From Leptidea sinapis (Eukaryota > Arthropoda > Insecta > Lepidoptera > Pieridae), in NCBI RefSeq assembly GCF_905404315.1, contig NC_066301.1:62001-126000 (forward strand): a stretch of 64,000 nt of DNA. The letters run 5' to 3'. Made by a program: the position numbers and the translations under genes. The notes beneath the pieces are model-generated. The model worked only from the letters and a program-made list of their open reading frames with translations. It made no database searches and was not told where the DNA came from. Positions 23,631 to 35,649 of this stretch are shown piece after piece; the stretch's first letter is position 1, and each line of letters starts with the position of its first letter.

Positions 23631-26600
23631 GGATAATTTTTTAAATCAAAGATGGCCACCGCACAAAATTATGATTACAACATTATGGGTATCGTATCCG
23701 AGGTTCTCGAGGGTACAGAGAACAATTCTGTGATCATTTTTTGAAATTCAAGAGGGCTGCCGCAAACAATTATGTTTTCAGCAATATGGGTATCGTATCC
23801 TTGGCTCTCGTGGGTGAAGAGAACGATTCTGTTATCATTTTTGAAAACCGAGATGGCTGCCACACACAAATATGTTTTCAGCAATATGGATATCGTTGTC
23901 CGAGGTTCTCGAGGGTGCAGAGAACAATTTTGTGATCATTTTTGTAATCCAAGAGGGCTGCCGCACACAATTATGTTTTCAGCAATATGAATATCGTGTC
24001 CGAGGTTTTCGAGGGTGCAGATAACGATTTTGTGATCATATTTGAAATCCAAGATGGCCGCCGCACAAAATTATGATTTCAGCAATATGGATATCGTGTC
24101 CGAGGTTCTCGAGGGTGCAGAGAACGATTTTGTGATCATTTTTTAAATCAAAGATGGCCACCGCACAAAATTATGATTACAACATTATGGGTATCGTATC
24201 CGAGGTTCTCGAAGGTGACTAGTATGATTTTGGGATCATTTTTGGAATGCAAGATGGCCGCCGCGCAAAATTATGTTTTCAGCAATATGGATATCGAGTC
24301 CGAGGTTCTCGAGGGTGCAGAGAACAATTCTGTGATCATTTTAGAAATCCAAGAGGGCTGCCGCACACAATTATGTTTTCAGCAATATGAATATCGTGTC
24401 CGAGGTTTTCGAGGGTGCAGATAACGATTTTGTGATCATATTTGAAATCCAAGTGGCCGCCGCACAAAATTATGATTTCAGCAATATGGATATCGTGTCC
24501 GAGGTTCTCGAGGGTGCAGAGAACGATTTTGTGATCATTTTTTAAATCAAAGATGGCCACCGCACAAAATTATGATTACAACATTATGGGTATTGAATCC
24601 GAGGTTCTCGAGGGTACAGAGAACAATTCTGTGATCATTTTTTGAAATTCAAGAGGGCTGCCGCAAACAATTATGTTTTCAGCAATATGGGTATCGTATC
24701 CTTGGCTCTCGTGGGTGAAGAGATCGATTCTGTTATCATTTTTGAAAACCGAGATGGCTGCCACACACAATTATGTTTTCAGCAATATGGATATCGTGTC
24801 CGAGGTTCTCGAGGGTGCAGAGAACGATTTTGTGATCATTTTTTAAATCAAAGATGGCCACCGCACAAAATTATAATTACAAAATTATGGGTATCGTATC
24901 CGAGGTTCTCGAAGGTGCATAGTATGATTCTGGGATCATTTTTGAAATCCAAGATGGCTGCCGCACACAATTATGTTTTAAGCAATATGGATATCGTGTC
25001 CGAGGTTCTCCAGGGTGCAGAGAATAATTCTGTGATCATTTTTGAAATCCAAGAGGGCTGCCGCAAACAATTATGTTTGCAGCAATATGGATATCGTGTC
25101 CGAGGTTCTCGAGAGAGCAGAAAACAATTTTGAGATTATTTTTAAATCCGAAAAAGCTGCCGCTCAAAAGTTTGATAACTACATTATGGGTATCGTATCC
25201 GAGGCTCTCGAGGGTGCAGAGAACAATTTTGTGATCATTTTTGTAATCCAAGAGGGCTGCCGCACACAATTATGTTTTCAGCAATATGAATATCGTGTCC
25301 GAGGTTTTCGAGGGTGCAGATAACGATTTTGTGATCATATTTGATATCCAAGATGGCCACCGCACAAAATTATGATTTCAGCAATATGGATATCTTGTCC
25401 GAGGTTCTCGAGGGTGCAGAGAATAATTCTGTGATCATTTTTGAAATCCAAGAGGGCTGCCGCAAACAATTATGTTTTCAGCAATATGGATATCGTGTCC
25501 GAGGTTCTCGAGAGAGCAGAAAACAATTTTGAGATTATTTTTAAATCCGAAATAGCTGCCGCTCAATAGTTTGATAACTACATTATGGGTATCGTATCCG
25601 AGGCTCTCGAGGGTGCAGAGAACAATTTTGTGATCATTTTTGAAATCCAAGAGGGCCGCCGCGCAAAATTATGTTTTCAGCAATATGGATATCGAGTCCG
25701 AGGTTCTCGAGGGTGCAGAGAACAATTCTGTGATCATTTTAGAAATCCAAGAGGGCTGCAGCACACAATTATGTTTTCAGCAATATGAATATCGTGTCCG
25801 AGGTTTTCGAGGGTGCAGATAACGATTTTGTGATCATATTTGAAATCCAAGATGGCCGCCGCACAAAATTATTATTTTAGCAATATGGATATCGTGTCCG
25901 AGGTTCTCTAGGGTGCAGAGAATAATTCTGTGATTATTTTTGAAATCCAAGATGGCTGCCACACACAATTATGTTTTCAGCAATATGGATATCGTGTCCG
26001 AGGTTCTCGAGGGTGCAGAGAACAATTTTGGGATCATTTTTGAAAACGAAGATGGCAACCACACAAAATTAAAATTAAAACATTATGGGTATCGTATCCG
26101 AGGTTTTCGAAGGTGCAGAGAATGATTCTGGGATCATTTTTGAAAACCGAGATGGCCGCCGCTCAAAATTATGATAACAACAATATGGGTATCGTATTTG
26201 AGGCTCTCGAGAGTGCAGAGAACGATTTTGTAATCATTTTTGAAATCCAAGAGGGCTGCCGCACACAATTATGTTTTCAGCAATATGAGTATCGTGTCCG
26301 AGGTTCTCGATGGTGCAGAGAACGATTTTGTGATCATTTTTGAAATCCAAGAAGGCCGCCGCGCAAAATTATGATTTCAGCAATATGGATATCGAGTCCG
26401 AGGTTCTCGAGGGTGCAGAGAACAATTTTGGGATCATTTGTCAAATCCATGATGGGCACCGCACAAAATTATGATTTCAGCAATATGGATACCGTGTCCG
26501 AGATTCTCGAGGCTGCAGAGAACGATTTTATGATCAGTTTTGTAATCCAAGATGGCCGCCGCGCAAAATTATGATAACATCAATATGGGTATCGTATCCG

Positions 26601-28055
26601 AGGCTCTCGAGGGTGCAGAGAACAATTTTGTGATCATTTTTGAAATCCAAGAGGGCTGCCGCAAACAATTATGTTTTCAGCAATATGGGTATCGTGTCCG
26701 AGGTTCTCCAGGGTGCAGAGAATAATTCTGTGATCATTTTTGAAATCCAAGAGGGCTGCCGCAAACAATTATGTTTTCAGCAATATGGATATCGTGTCCG
26801 AGGTTCTCGAGAGAGCAGAAAACAATTTTGAGATTATTTTTAAATCCGAAATAGCTGCCGCTCAATAGTATGATTACTATATTATGGGTATCGTATCCGA
26901 GGTTCTCGAGGGTGCAGAGAACAATTCTGTGATCATTTTTGAAATCCAAAATGGATGCCACACACATTTATGTTTTCAGCAATATGAATATCGTGTCCAA
27001 AGTTCTCGAGGGTGCAGAGAACGATTTTGGTATCAATTTTGAAAACGAAGATGGCAACCACACAAAATTATAATTAAAACATTATGGGTATCGTATCCGA
27101 GGTTTTCGAAGGTGCAGAGAATGATTCTGGGATCATTTTTGAAAACCGAGATGGCCGCCGCTCAAAATTATGATAACAACAATATGGGTATCGTATTTGA
27201 GGCTCTCGAGTGTGCAGAGAACGATTTTGTAATCATTTTTGAAATCCAAGAGGGCTGCCGCACACAATTATGTTTTCAGCAATATGAGTATCGTGTCCGA
27301 GGTTCTCGATGGTGCAGAGAACGATTTTGTGATCATTTTTGAAATCCAAGAAGGCCGCCGCGCAAAATTATGATTTCAGCAATATGGATATCGAGTCCGA
27401 GGTTCTCGAGGGTGCAGAGAACAATTTTGGGATCATTTGTCAAATCCATGATGGGCACCGCACAAAATTATGATTTCAGCAATATGGATACCGTGTCCGA
27501 GATTCTCGAGGCTGCAGAGAACGATTTTATGATCAGTTTTGTAATCCAAGATGGCCGCCGCGCAAAATTATGATAACATCAATATGGGTATCGTATCCGA
27601 GGCTCTCGAGGGTGCAGAGAACAATTTTGTGATCATTTTTGAAATCCAAGAGGGCTGCCGCACACAATTATGTTTTCAGCAATATGAATATCGTGTCCGT
27701 GGTTTTCGAGGGTACAGAGAACAATTCTGTGATCATTTTTTTGAAATTCAAGAGGGCTGCCGCAAACAATTATGTTTTCAGCAATATGGGTATCGTGTCC
27801 GAGGTTCTCCAGGGTGCAGAGAATAATTCTGTGATCATTTTTGAAATCCAAGAGGGCTGCCGCAAACAATTATGTTTTCAGCAATATGGATATCGTGTCC
27901 GAGGTTCTCGAGAGAGCAGAAAACAATTTTGAGATTATTTTTAAATCCGAAATAGCTGCCGCTCAATAGTTTGATAACTTCATTATGGGTATCGTATCCG
28001 AGGCTCTCGAGGGTGCAGAGAACAATTTTGTGATCATTTTTGAAATCCAAGAGGG
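23600..28055. repeat. 6,199-bp super-unit, copy 2 (partial, about 4.46 kb)
   Basis: Every diagnostic monomer from 17,476 to about 21,850 reappears 6,199 bp later (F at 25102, 25501, 26800, 27901). The match is lost near 28,055, where a gccgccgcgcaaaa monomer of copy 1 is replaced by gctgccgcacacaa and the array continues in 1.1-kb steps. The first monomer (23,600-23,699) is an N/C hybrid marking the duplication joint. Confidence 0.86.
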
Positions 28056-29000
28056 CTGCCGCACACAATTATGTTTTCAGCAATATGAATATCGTGTCCA
28101 AGGTTCTCGAGGGTGCAGAGAACAATTTTGGGATCAATTTTGAAAACGAAGATGGCAACCACACAAAATTATAATTAAAACATTATGGGTATCGTATCCG
28201 AGGTTTTCGAAGGTGCAGAGAATGATTCTGGGATCATTTTTGAAAACCGAGATGGCCGCCGCTCAAAATTATGATAACAACAATATGGGTATCGTATTTG
28301 AGGCTCTCGAGTGTGCAGAGAACGATTTTGTAATCATTTTTGAAATCCAAGAGGGCTGCCGCACACAATTATGTTTTCAGCAATATGAGTATCGTGTCCG
28401 AGGTTCTCGATGGTGCAGAGAACGATTTTGTGATCATTTTTGAAATCCAAGAAGGCCGCCGCGCAAAATTATGATTTCAGCAATATGGATATCGAGTCCG
28501 AGGTTCTCGAGGGTGCAGAGAACAATTTTGGGATCATTTGTCAAATCCATGATGGGCACCGCACAAAATTATGATTTCAGCAATATGGATACCGTGTCCG
28601 AGATTCTCGAGGCTGCAGAGAACGATTTTATGATCAGTTTTGTAATCCAAGATGGCCGCCGCGCAAAATTATGATAACATCAATATGGGTATCGTATCCG
28701 AGGCTCTCGAGGGTGCAGAGAACAATTCTGTGATCATTTTAGAAATCCAAGAGGGCTGCCGCACACAATTATGTTTTCAGCAATATGAATATCGTGTCCG
28801 AGGTTTTCGAGGGTACAGAGAACAATTCTGTGATCATTTTTTGAAATTCAAGAGGGCTGCCGCAAACAATTATGTTTTCAGCAATATGGGTATCGTGTCC
28901 GAGGTTCTCCAGGGTGCAGAGAATAATTCTGTGATCATTTTTGAAATCCAAGAGGGCTGCCGCAAACAATTATGTTTTCAACAATATGGATATCGTGTCC
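26800..29000. repeat. Two tandem 11-mers (1.1-kb period)
   Basis: F at 26,800, 27,901 and 29,001 are 1,101 and 1,100 bp apart. Each unit holds one J-K-L-M-N-O block. The one-base difference comes from the T-tract of the B/H mosaic: seven T near 27,735 and six near 28,835. The second unit carries an A-like tttagaaatcc change near 28,740. Confidence 0.84.
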
Positions 29001-30280
29001 GAGGTTCTCGAGAGAGCAGAAAACAATTTTGAGATTATTTTTAAATCCGAAATAGCTGCCGCTCAATAGTTTGATAACTACATTATGGGTATCGTATCCG
29101 AGGCTCACGAGGGTGCAGAGAACGATTTTGTGATCATTTTTGAAATCCAAGAGGGCTGCCGCACACAATTATGTTTTCAGCAATATGAATATCGTGTCCG
29201 AGGTTTTCGAGGGTGCAGAGAATAGTTTTGAGATCATTTTTGAAGTCCAAGAGGGCTGCGGCACACAATTATGTTTTCAGCAATATGGATATCGTGTCCG
29301 AGGTTCTCTAGGGTGCAGAGAACAATTCTGTGATTATTTTTGAAATCCAAGATGGCTGCCACACACAATTATGTTTTCATTAATATGGATATCGTGTCCG
29401 AGGTTCTCGAGGGTGCAGAGAACGATTTTGGGATCATTTTTGAAAACGAAGATGGCAACCGCACAAAATTATGATTAAAACATTATGGGTATAGTATCCG
29501 AGGTTCTCGAAGGTGCAGAGAATGATTCTGGGATCATTTTTGAAAACCGAGATGGCCGCCGCACAAAACTATGATAACAAAAATATGGGTATCGTATCCG
29601 TGGCTCTCGTGGGTGGAGAGAACGATTCTGTTATCATTTTTGAAAATCGAGATTGCCGCCACGCAAAATTATTTTAACAACAATTTGGGTATCGTATCCG
29701 AGGCTCTCGAGTGTGCAGAGAACGATTTTGTAATCATTTTTGAAATCCAAGAGGGCTGCCGCACACAATTATGTTTTCAGCAATATGAATATCGTGCCCG
29801 AGGATCTCGATGGTGCAGAGAACGATTTTGTGATCATATTTGAAATCCAAGATGGCCGCCGCAAAAAATTATGATTTCAGCAAAATGGATATCGTGTCCG
29901 AGGTTCTCGAGGGTGCAGAGAACGATTTTGTGATCATTTTTTAAATCAAAGATGGCCACTGCACAAAATTATGATTACAAAATTATGGGTATCGTATCCG
30001 AGGTTCTCGAAGGTGCAAAGTATGATTTTGGGATCATTTTTGAAATCCAAGAAGGCTGCCGCACACAAGTATGTTTTAAGCAATATGCATATCGCGTCCG
30101 AGTTTCTCCAGGGTGCAGAGAACAATTCTGTGATCATTTTTTAAATCCAAGAGGGCTGCCGCAAACAATTATGTTTTCAGCAATATGCATATCGTGTCCG
30201 AGGTTCTCGAGAGAGCAGAAAACAATTTTGAGATTATTTTTAAATCCGAAATAGCCGCCGCTCAATAGTTTGATAACTAC
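29001..30280. repeat. Transitional stretch between regions II and III
   Basis: After F at 29,001 the order is irregular: G, a G variant with gaagtcc, T, a J-like monomer at 29,400, P-like at 29,500, Q-like at 29,600, L, M-like, C, D, E and F at 30,200. P and Q here (gattgccgccacgc, caatttggg) differ from the later, homogeneous P and Q, so they could be an older or independent form. The D and E monomers have odd tails (atgcatatcgcgtcc, gagtttctcc). The stretch stops inside F at 30,280. Confidence 0.75.
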
Positions 30281-30353
30281 TTTGTGATAATTTTTTAAAT
30301 CAAAGATGGCCACCGCACAAAATTATGATTACAACATTATGGGTATCGTATCC
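30200..30353. repeat. Out-of-register junction: 154-bp hybrid of F and C
   Basis: F starts normally at 30,200 and runs to tttgataactac at 30,280. It continues directly with tttgtgataattttttaaat, which belongs about 27 bases into a C monomer. The next monomer starts at 30,354, so this hybrid is 154 bp, about one and a half units. It is the only place seen where the 100-bp phase is broken. It coincides with the region II/III border. Confidence 0.9.
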
Positions 30354-31154
30354 GAGGTTCTCGAGGGTACAGAGAACAATTCTGTGATCATTTTTTGAAA
30401 TTCAAGAGGGCTGCCGCAAACAATTATGTTTTCAGCAATATGGGTATCGTATCCTTGGCTCTCGTGGGTGAAGAGAACGATTCTGTTATCATTTTTGAAA
30501 ACCGAGATGGCTGCCACACACAATTATGTTTTCAGCAATATGGATATCGTTGTCCGAGGTTCTCGAGGGTGCAGAGAACAATTTTGTGATCATTTTTGTA
30601 ATCCAAGAGGGCTGCCGCACACAATTATGTTTTCAGCAATATGAATATCGTGTCCGAGGTTTTCGAGGGTGCAGATAACGATTTTGTGATCATATTTGAA
30701 ATCCAAGATGGCCGCCGCACAAAATTATGATTTCAGCAATATGGATATCGTGTCCGAGGTTCTCGAGGGTGCAGAGAACGATTTTGTGATCATTTTTTAA
30801 ATCAAAGATGGCCACCGCACAAAATTATGATTACAACATTATGGGTATCGTATCCGAGGTTCTCGAAGGTGACTAGTATGATTATGGGATCATTTTTGGA
30901 ATGCAAGATGGCCGCCGCGCAAAATTATGTTTTCAGCAATATGGATATCGAGTCCGAGGTTCTCGAGGGTGCAGAGAACAATTCTGTGATCATTTTAGAA
31001 ATCCAAGAGGGCTGCCGCACACAATTATGTTTTCAGCAATATGAATATCGTGTCCGAGGTTTTCGAGGGTGCAGATAACGATTTTGTGATCATATTTGAA
31101 ATCCAAGTGGCCGCCGCACAAAATTATGATTTCAGCAATATGGATATCGTGTCC

Positions 31155-31955
31155 GAGGTTCTCGAGGGTGCAGAGAACGATTTTGTGATCATTTTTTAAA
31201 TCAAAGATGGCCACCGCACAAAATTATGATTACAACATTATGGGTATCGTATCCGAGGTTCTCGAGGGTACAGAGAACAATTCTGTGATCATATTTTGAA
31301 ATTCAAGAGGGCTGCCGCAAACAATTATGTTTTCAGCAATATGGGTATCGTATCCTTGGCTCTCGTGGGTGAAGAGATCGATTCTGTTATCATTTTTGAA
31401 AACCGAGATGGCTGCCACACACAATTATGTTTTCAGCAATATGGATATCGTGTCCGAGGTTCTCGAGGGTGCAGAGAACAATTCTGTGATCATTTTAGAA
31501 ATCCAAGAGGGCTGCCACACACAATTATGATTTCAGCAATATGGATATCGTGTCCGAGGTTCTCGAGGGTGCAGAGAACGATTTTGTGATCATTTTTTAA
31601 ATCAAAGATGGCCACCGCACAAAATTATGATTACAACATTATGGGTATCGTATCCGAGGTTCTCGAGGGTACAGAGAACAATTCTGTGATCATATTTTGA
31701 AATTCAAGAGGGCTGCCGCAAACAATTATGTTTTCAGCAATATGGGTATCGTATCCTTGGCTCTCGTGGGTGAAGAGATCGATTCTGTTATCATTTTTGA
31801 AAACCGAGATGGCTGCCACACACAATTATGTTTTCAGCAATATGGATATCGTGTCCGAGGTTCTCGAGGGTGCAGAGAACGATTTTGTGATCATTTTTTA
31901 AATCAAAGATGGCCACCGCACAAAATTATAATTACAAAATTATGGGTATCGTATC
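31155..31955. repeat. 401-bp tandem duplication (about two copies)
   Basis: C-H-I plus an A-like monomer are repeated with a period of 401. The private H variant gatcatattttgaaattc occurs at about 31,288 and 31,689. Unit edges are approximate. Confidence 0.8.
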
Positions 31956-32129
31956 CGAGGTTCTCGAAGGTGCATAGTATGATTCTGGGATCATTTTTGA
32001 AATCTAAGATGGCTGCCGCACACAATTATGTTTTAAGCAATATGGATATCGTGTCCGAGGTTGTCCAGGGTGCAGAGAATAATTCTGTGATCATTTTTGA
32101 AATCCAAGAGGGCTGCCGCAAACAATTAT

Positions 32130-33930
32130 GTTTTCAGCAATATGGATATCGTGTCCGAGGTTCTCGAGAGAGCAGAAAACAATTTTGAGATTATTTTTAA
32201 ATCCGAAAAAACTGCCGCTCAATAGTTTGATAACTACATTATGGGTATCGTATCCGAGGCTCTCGAGGGTGCAGAGAACAATTTTGTGATCATTTTTGTA
32301 ATCCAAGAGGGCTGCCGCACACAATTATGTTTTCAGCAATATGAATATCGTGTCCGAGGTTTTCGAGGGTGCAGATAACGATTTTGTGATCATATTTGAT
32401 ATCCAAGATGGCCGCCGCACAAAATTATGATTTCAGCAATATGGATATCGTGTCCGAGGTTCTCGAGGGTGCAGAGAACGATTTTGTGATCATTTTTTAA
32501 ATCAAAGATGGCCACCGTACAAAATTATGATTACAACATTATGGGTATCGTATCCGAGGTTCTCGAAGGTGAATAGTATGATTTTGGGATCATTTTTGAA
32601 ATGCAAGATGGCCGCCGCGCAAAATTATGTTTTCAGCAATATGGATATCGAGTCCGAGGTTCTCGAGGGTGCAGAGAACAATTCTGTGATCATTTTAGAA
32701 ATCCAAGAGGGCTGCCGCACACAATTATGTTTTCAGCAATATGAATATCGTGTCCGAGGTTTTCGAGGGTGCAGATAACGATTTTGTGATCATATTTGAA
32801 ATCCAAGATGGCCGCCGCACAAAATTATGATTTCAGCAATATGGATATCGTGTCCGAGGTTCTCGAGGGTGCAGAGAACGATTTTGTGATAATTTTTTAA
32901 ATCAAAGATGGCCACCGCACAAAATTATGATTACAACATTATGGGTATCGTATCCGAGGTTCTCGAGGGTACAGAGAACAATTCTGTGATCATTTTTTGA
33001 AATTCAAGAGGGCTGCCGCAAACAATTATGTTTTCAGCAATATGGATATCGTGTCCGAGGTTCTCGAGAGAGCAGAAAACAATTTTGAGATTATTTTTAA
33101 ATCCGAAAAAGCTGCCGCTCAATAGTTTGATAACTACATTATGGGTATCGTATCCGAGGCTCTCGAGGGTGCAGAGAACAATTTTGTGATCATTTTTGTA
33201 ATCCAAGAGGGCTGCCGCACACAATTATGTTTTCAGCAATATGAATATCGTGTCCGAGGTTTTCGAGGGTGCAGATAACGATTTTGTGATCATATTTGAT
33301 ATCCAAGATGGCCGCCGCACAAAATTATGATTTCAGCAATATGGATATCGTGTCCGAGGTTCTCGAGGGTGCAGAGAACGATTTTGTGATCATTTTTTAA
33401 ATCAAAGATGGCCACCGTACAAAATTATGATTACAACATTATGGGTATCGTATCCGAGGTTCTCGAAGGTGAATAGTATGATTTTGGGATCATTTTTGAA
33501 ATGCAAGATGGCCGCCGCGCAAAATTATGTTTTCAGCAATATGGATATCGAGTCCGAGGTTCTCGAGGGTGCAGAGAACAATTCTGTGATAATTTTAGAA
33601 ATCCAAGAGGGCTGCCGCACACAATTATGTTTTCAGCAATATGAATATCGTGTCCGAGGTTTTCGAGGGTGCAGATAACGATTTTGTGATCATATTTGAA
33701 ATCCAAGATGGCCGCCGCACAAAATTATGATTTCAGCAATATGGATATCGTGTCCGAGGTTCTCGAGGGTGCAGAGAACGATTTTGTGATCATTTTTTAA
33801 ATCAAAGATGGCCACCGCACAAAATTATGATTACAACATTATGGGTATCGTATCCGAGGTTCTCGAGAGTACAGAGAACAATTCTGTGATCATTTTTTGA
33901 AATTCAAGAGGGCTGCCGCAAACAATTATG
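32130..33930. repeat. 900-bp tandem duplication
   Basis: F at 32,157 and 33,057 and S signals at 32,527 and 33,427 are 900 bp apart. The joint is an H/E hybrid monomer at 32,956-33,056 (gaaattc head, ggatatcgtgtcc tail), equivalent to loss of I-C-D-E from a 13-mer. Confidence 0.8.
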
Positions 33931-35105
33931 TTTTCAGCAATATGGGTATCGTATCCTTGGCTCTCGTGGGTGAAGAGAACGATTCTGTTATCATTTTTGA
34001 AAACCGAGATGGCTGCCACACACAATTATGTTTTCAGCAATATGGATATCGTTGTCCGAGGTTCTCGAGGGTGCAGAGAACAATTTTGTGATCATTTTTG
34101 TAATCCAAGAGGGCTGCCGCACACAATTATGTTTTCAGCAATATGAATATCGTGTCCGAGGTTTTCGAGGGTGCAGATAACGATTTTGTGATCATATTTG
34201 ATATCCAAGATGGCCGCCGCACAAAATTATGATTTCAGCAATATGGATATCGTGTCCGAGGTTCTCGAGGGTGCAGAGAACGATTTTGTGATCATTTTTT
34301 AAATAAAAGATGGCCACCGTACAAAATTATGATAAAAACATTATAGGTATCGTATCCGAGGTTCTCGAAGGTGAATAGTATGATTTTGGGATCATTTTTG
34401 AAATGCAAGATGGCCGCCGCACAAAATTATGTTTTCAGCAATATGGATATCGAGTCCGAGGTTCTCGAGGGTGCAGAGAACAATTCTGTGATCATTTTTG
34501 AAATTCAAGAGGGCTGCCGCAAACAATTATGTTTTCAGCAATATGGGTATCGTATCCTTGGCTCTCGTGGGTGAAGAGAACGATTCTGTTATCATTTTTG
34601 AAAACCGAGATGGCTGCCACACACAATTATGTTTTCAGCAATATGGATATCGTTGTCCGAGGTTCTCGAGGGTGCAGAGAACAATTTTGTGATCATTTTT
34701 GTAATCCAAGAGGGCTGCCGCACACAATTATGTTTTCAGCAATATGAATATCGTGTCCGAGGTTTTCGAGGGTGCAGATAACGATTTTGTGATCATATTT
34801 GATATCCAAGATGGCCGCCGCACAAAATTATGATTTCAGCAATATGGATATCGTGTCCGAGGTTCTCGAGGGTGCAGAGAACGATTTTGTGATCATTTTT
34901 TAAATCAAAGATGGCCACCGTACAAAATTATGATAACAACATTATAGGTATCGTATCCGAGGTTCTCGAAGGTGAATAGTATGATTTTGGGATCATTTTT
35001 GAAATGCAAGATGGCCGCCGCACAAAATTATGTTTTCAGCAATATGGATATCGAGTCCGAGGTTCTCGAGGGTGCAGAGAACAATTCTATGATCATTTTA
35101 GAAAT
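33900..35105. repeat. 601-bp tandem duplication
   Basis: The H-I-G-B-Ct-S series is repeated with a 601-bp period (class I signals at 33,928 and 34,529). Both copies carry the private acattataggtatcg variant. The joint is the A/H hybrid at 34,458-34,557, which has the A head but gaaattcaag of H and lacks the H T-insertion. Confidence 0.8.
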
Positions 35106-35649
35106 CCAAGAGGGCTGCCGCACACAATTATGTTTTCAGCAATATGAATATCGTGTCCGAGGTTTTCGAGGGTGCAGATAACGATTTTGTGATCATTTTT
35201 TAAATCAAAGATGGCCACCGCACAAAATTATGATTACAACATTATGGGTATCGTATCCGAGGTTCTCGAAGGTGCATAGTATGATTCTGGGATAATTTTT
35301 GAAATCCAAGATGGCTGCCGCACACAATTATGTTTTAAGCAATATGGATATCGTGTCCGAGGTTCTCCAGGGTGCAGAGAATAATTCTGTGATCATTTTT
35401 GAAATCCAAGAGGGCTGCCGCACACAATTATGTTTTCAGCAATATGGATATCGTGTCCGAGGTTCTCTAGGGTGCAGAGAACAATTCTGTGATTATTTTT
35501 GAAATCCAAGATGGCTGCCACACAATTATGTTTTCAGCAATATGGATATCGTGTCCGAGGTTCTCTAGGGTGCAGAGAACAATTCTGTGATTATTTTTGA
35601 AATCCAAGAGGGCTGCCGCAAACTATTATGTTTTTAGCAATTTTGGATA

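Larger units (their letters stand above)
19191..30280. repeat. Region II: 13-mer plus 11-mer higher-order repeats with private J-O monomers
   Basis: This region is marked by monomers seen nowhere else. J has gaaaacgaagatggcaacc, N has catttgtcaaatccatgatg with a taccgtgtcc end, and O has gagattctcgaggctgcag. The six-monomer block J-K-L-M-N-O starts at 19,801, 20,800, 22,201, 26,000, 26,999 and 28,100; a copy cut short after M starts at 23,200. F spacing is 1,299 then 1,101 bp, repeated, so a 13-mer and an 11-mer alternate. A stretch of region I type (about 23.64-25.38 kb) is embedded because the 6,199-bp super-unit includes it. From about 29.1 kb the order becomes transitional and ends at an out-of-register junction at 30,280/30,281. 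Confidence 0.85.

Noticed and set aside
30281..30300. Transposon or retroelement insertion at the register break
   Set aside because: Both sides are satellite; there is no target-site duplication, terminal repeat or foreign sequence.
32931..33224. Minus-strand frame of 97 codons, one of many minus-strand frames
   Set aside because: It is the antisense reading of H, F and G monomers. Its extra length comes from the H/E hybrid removing a stop, not from selection.
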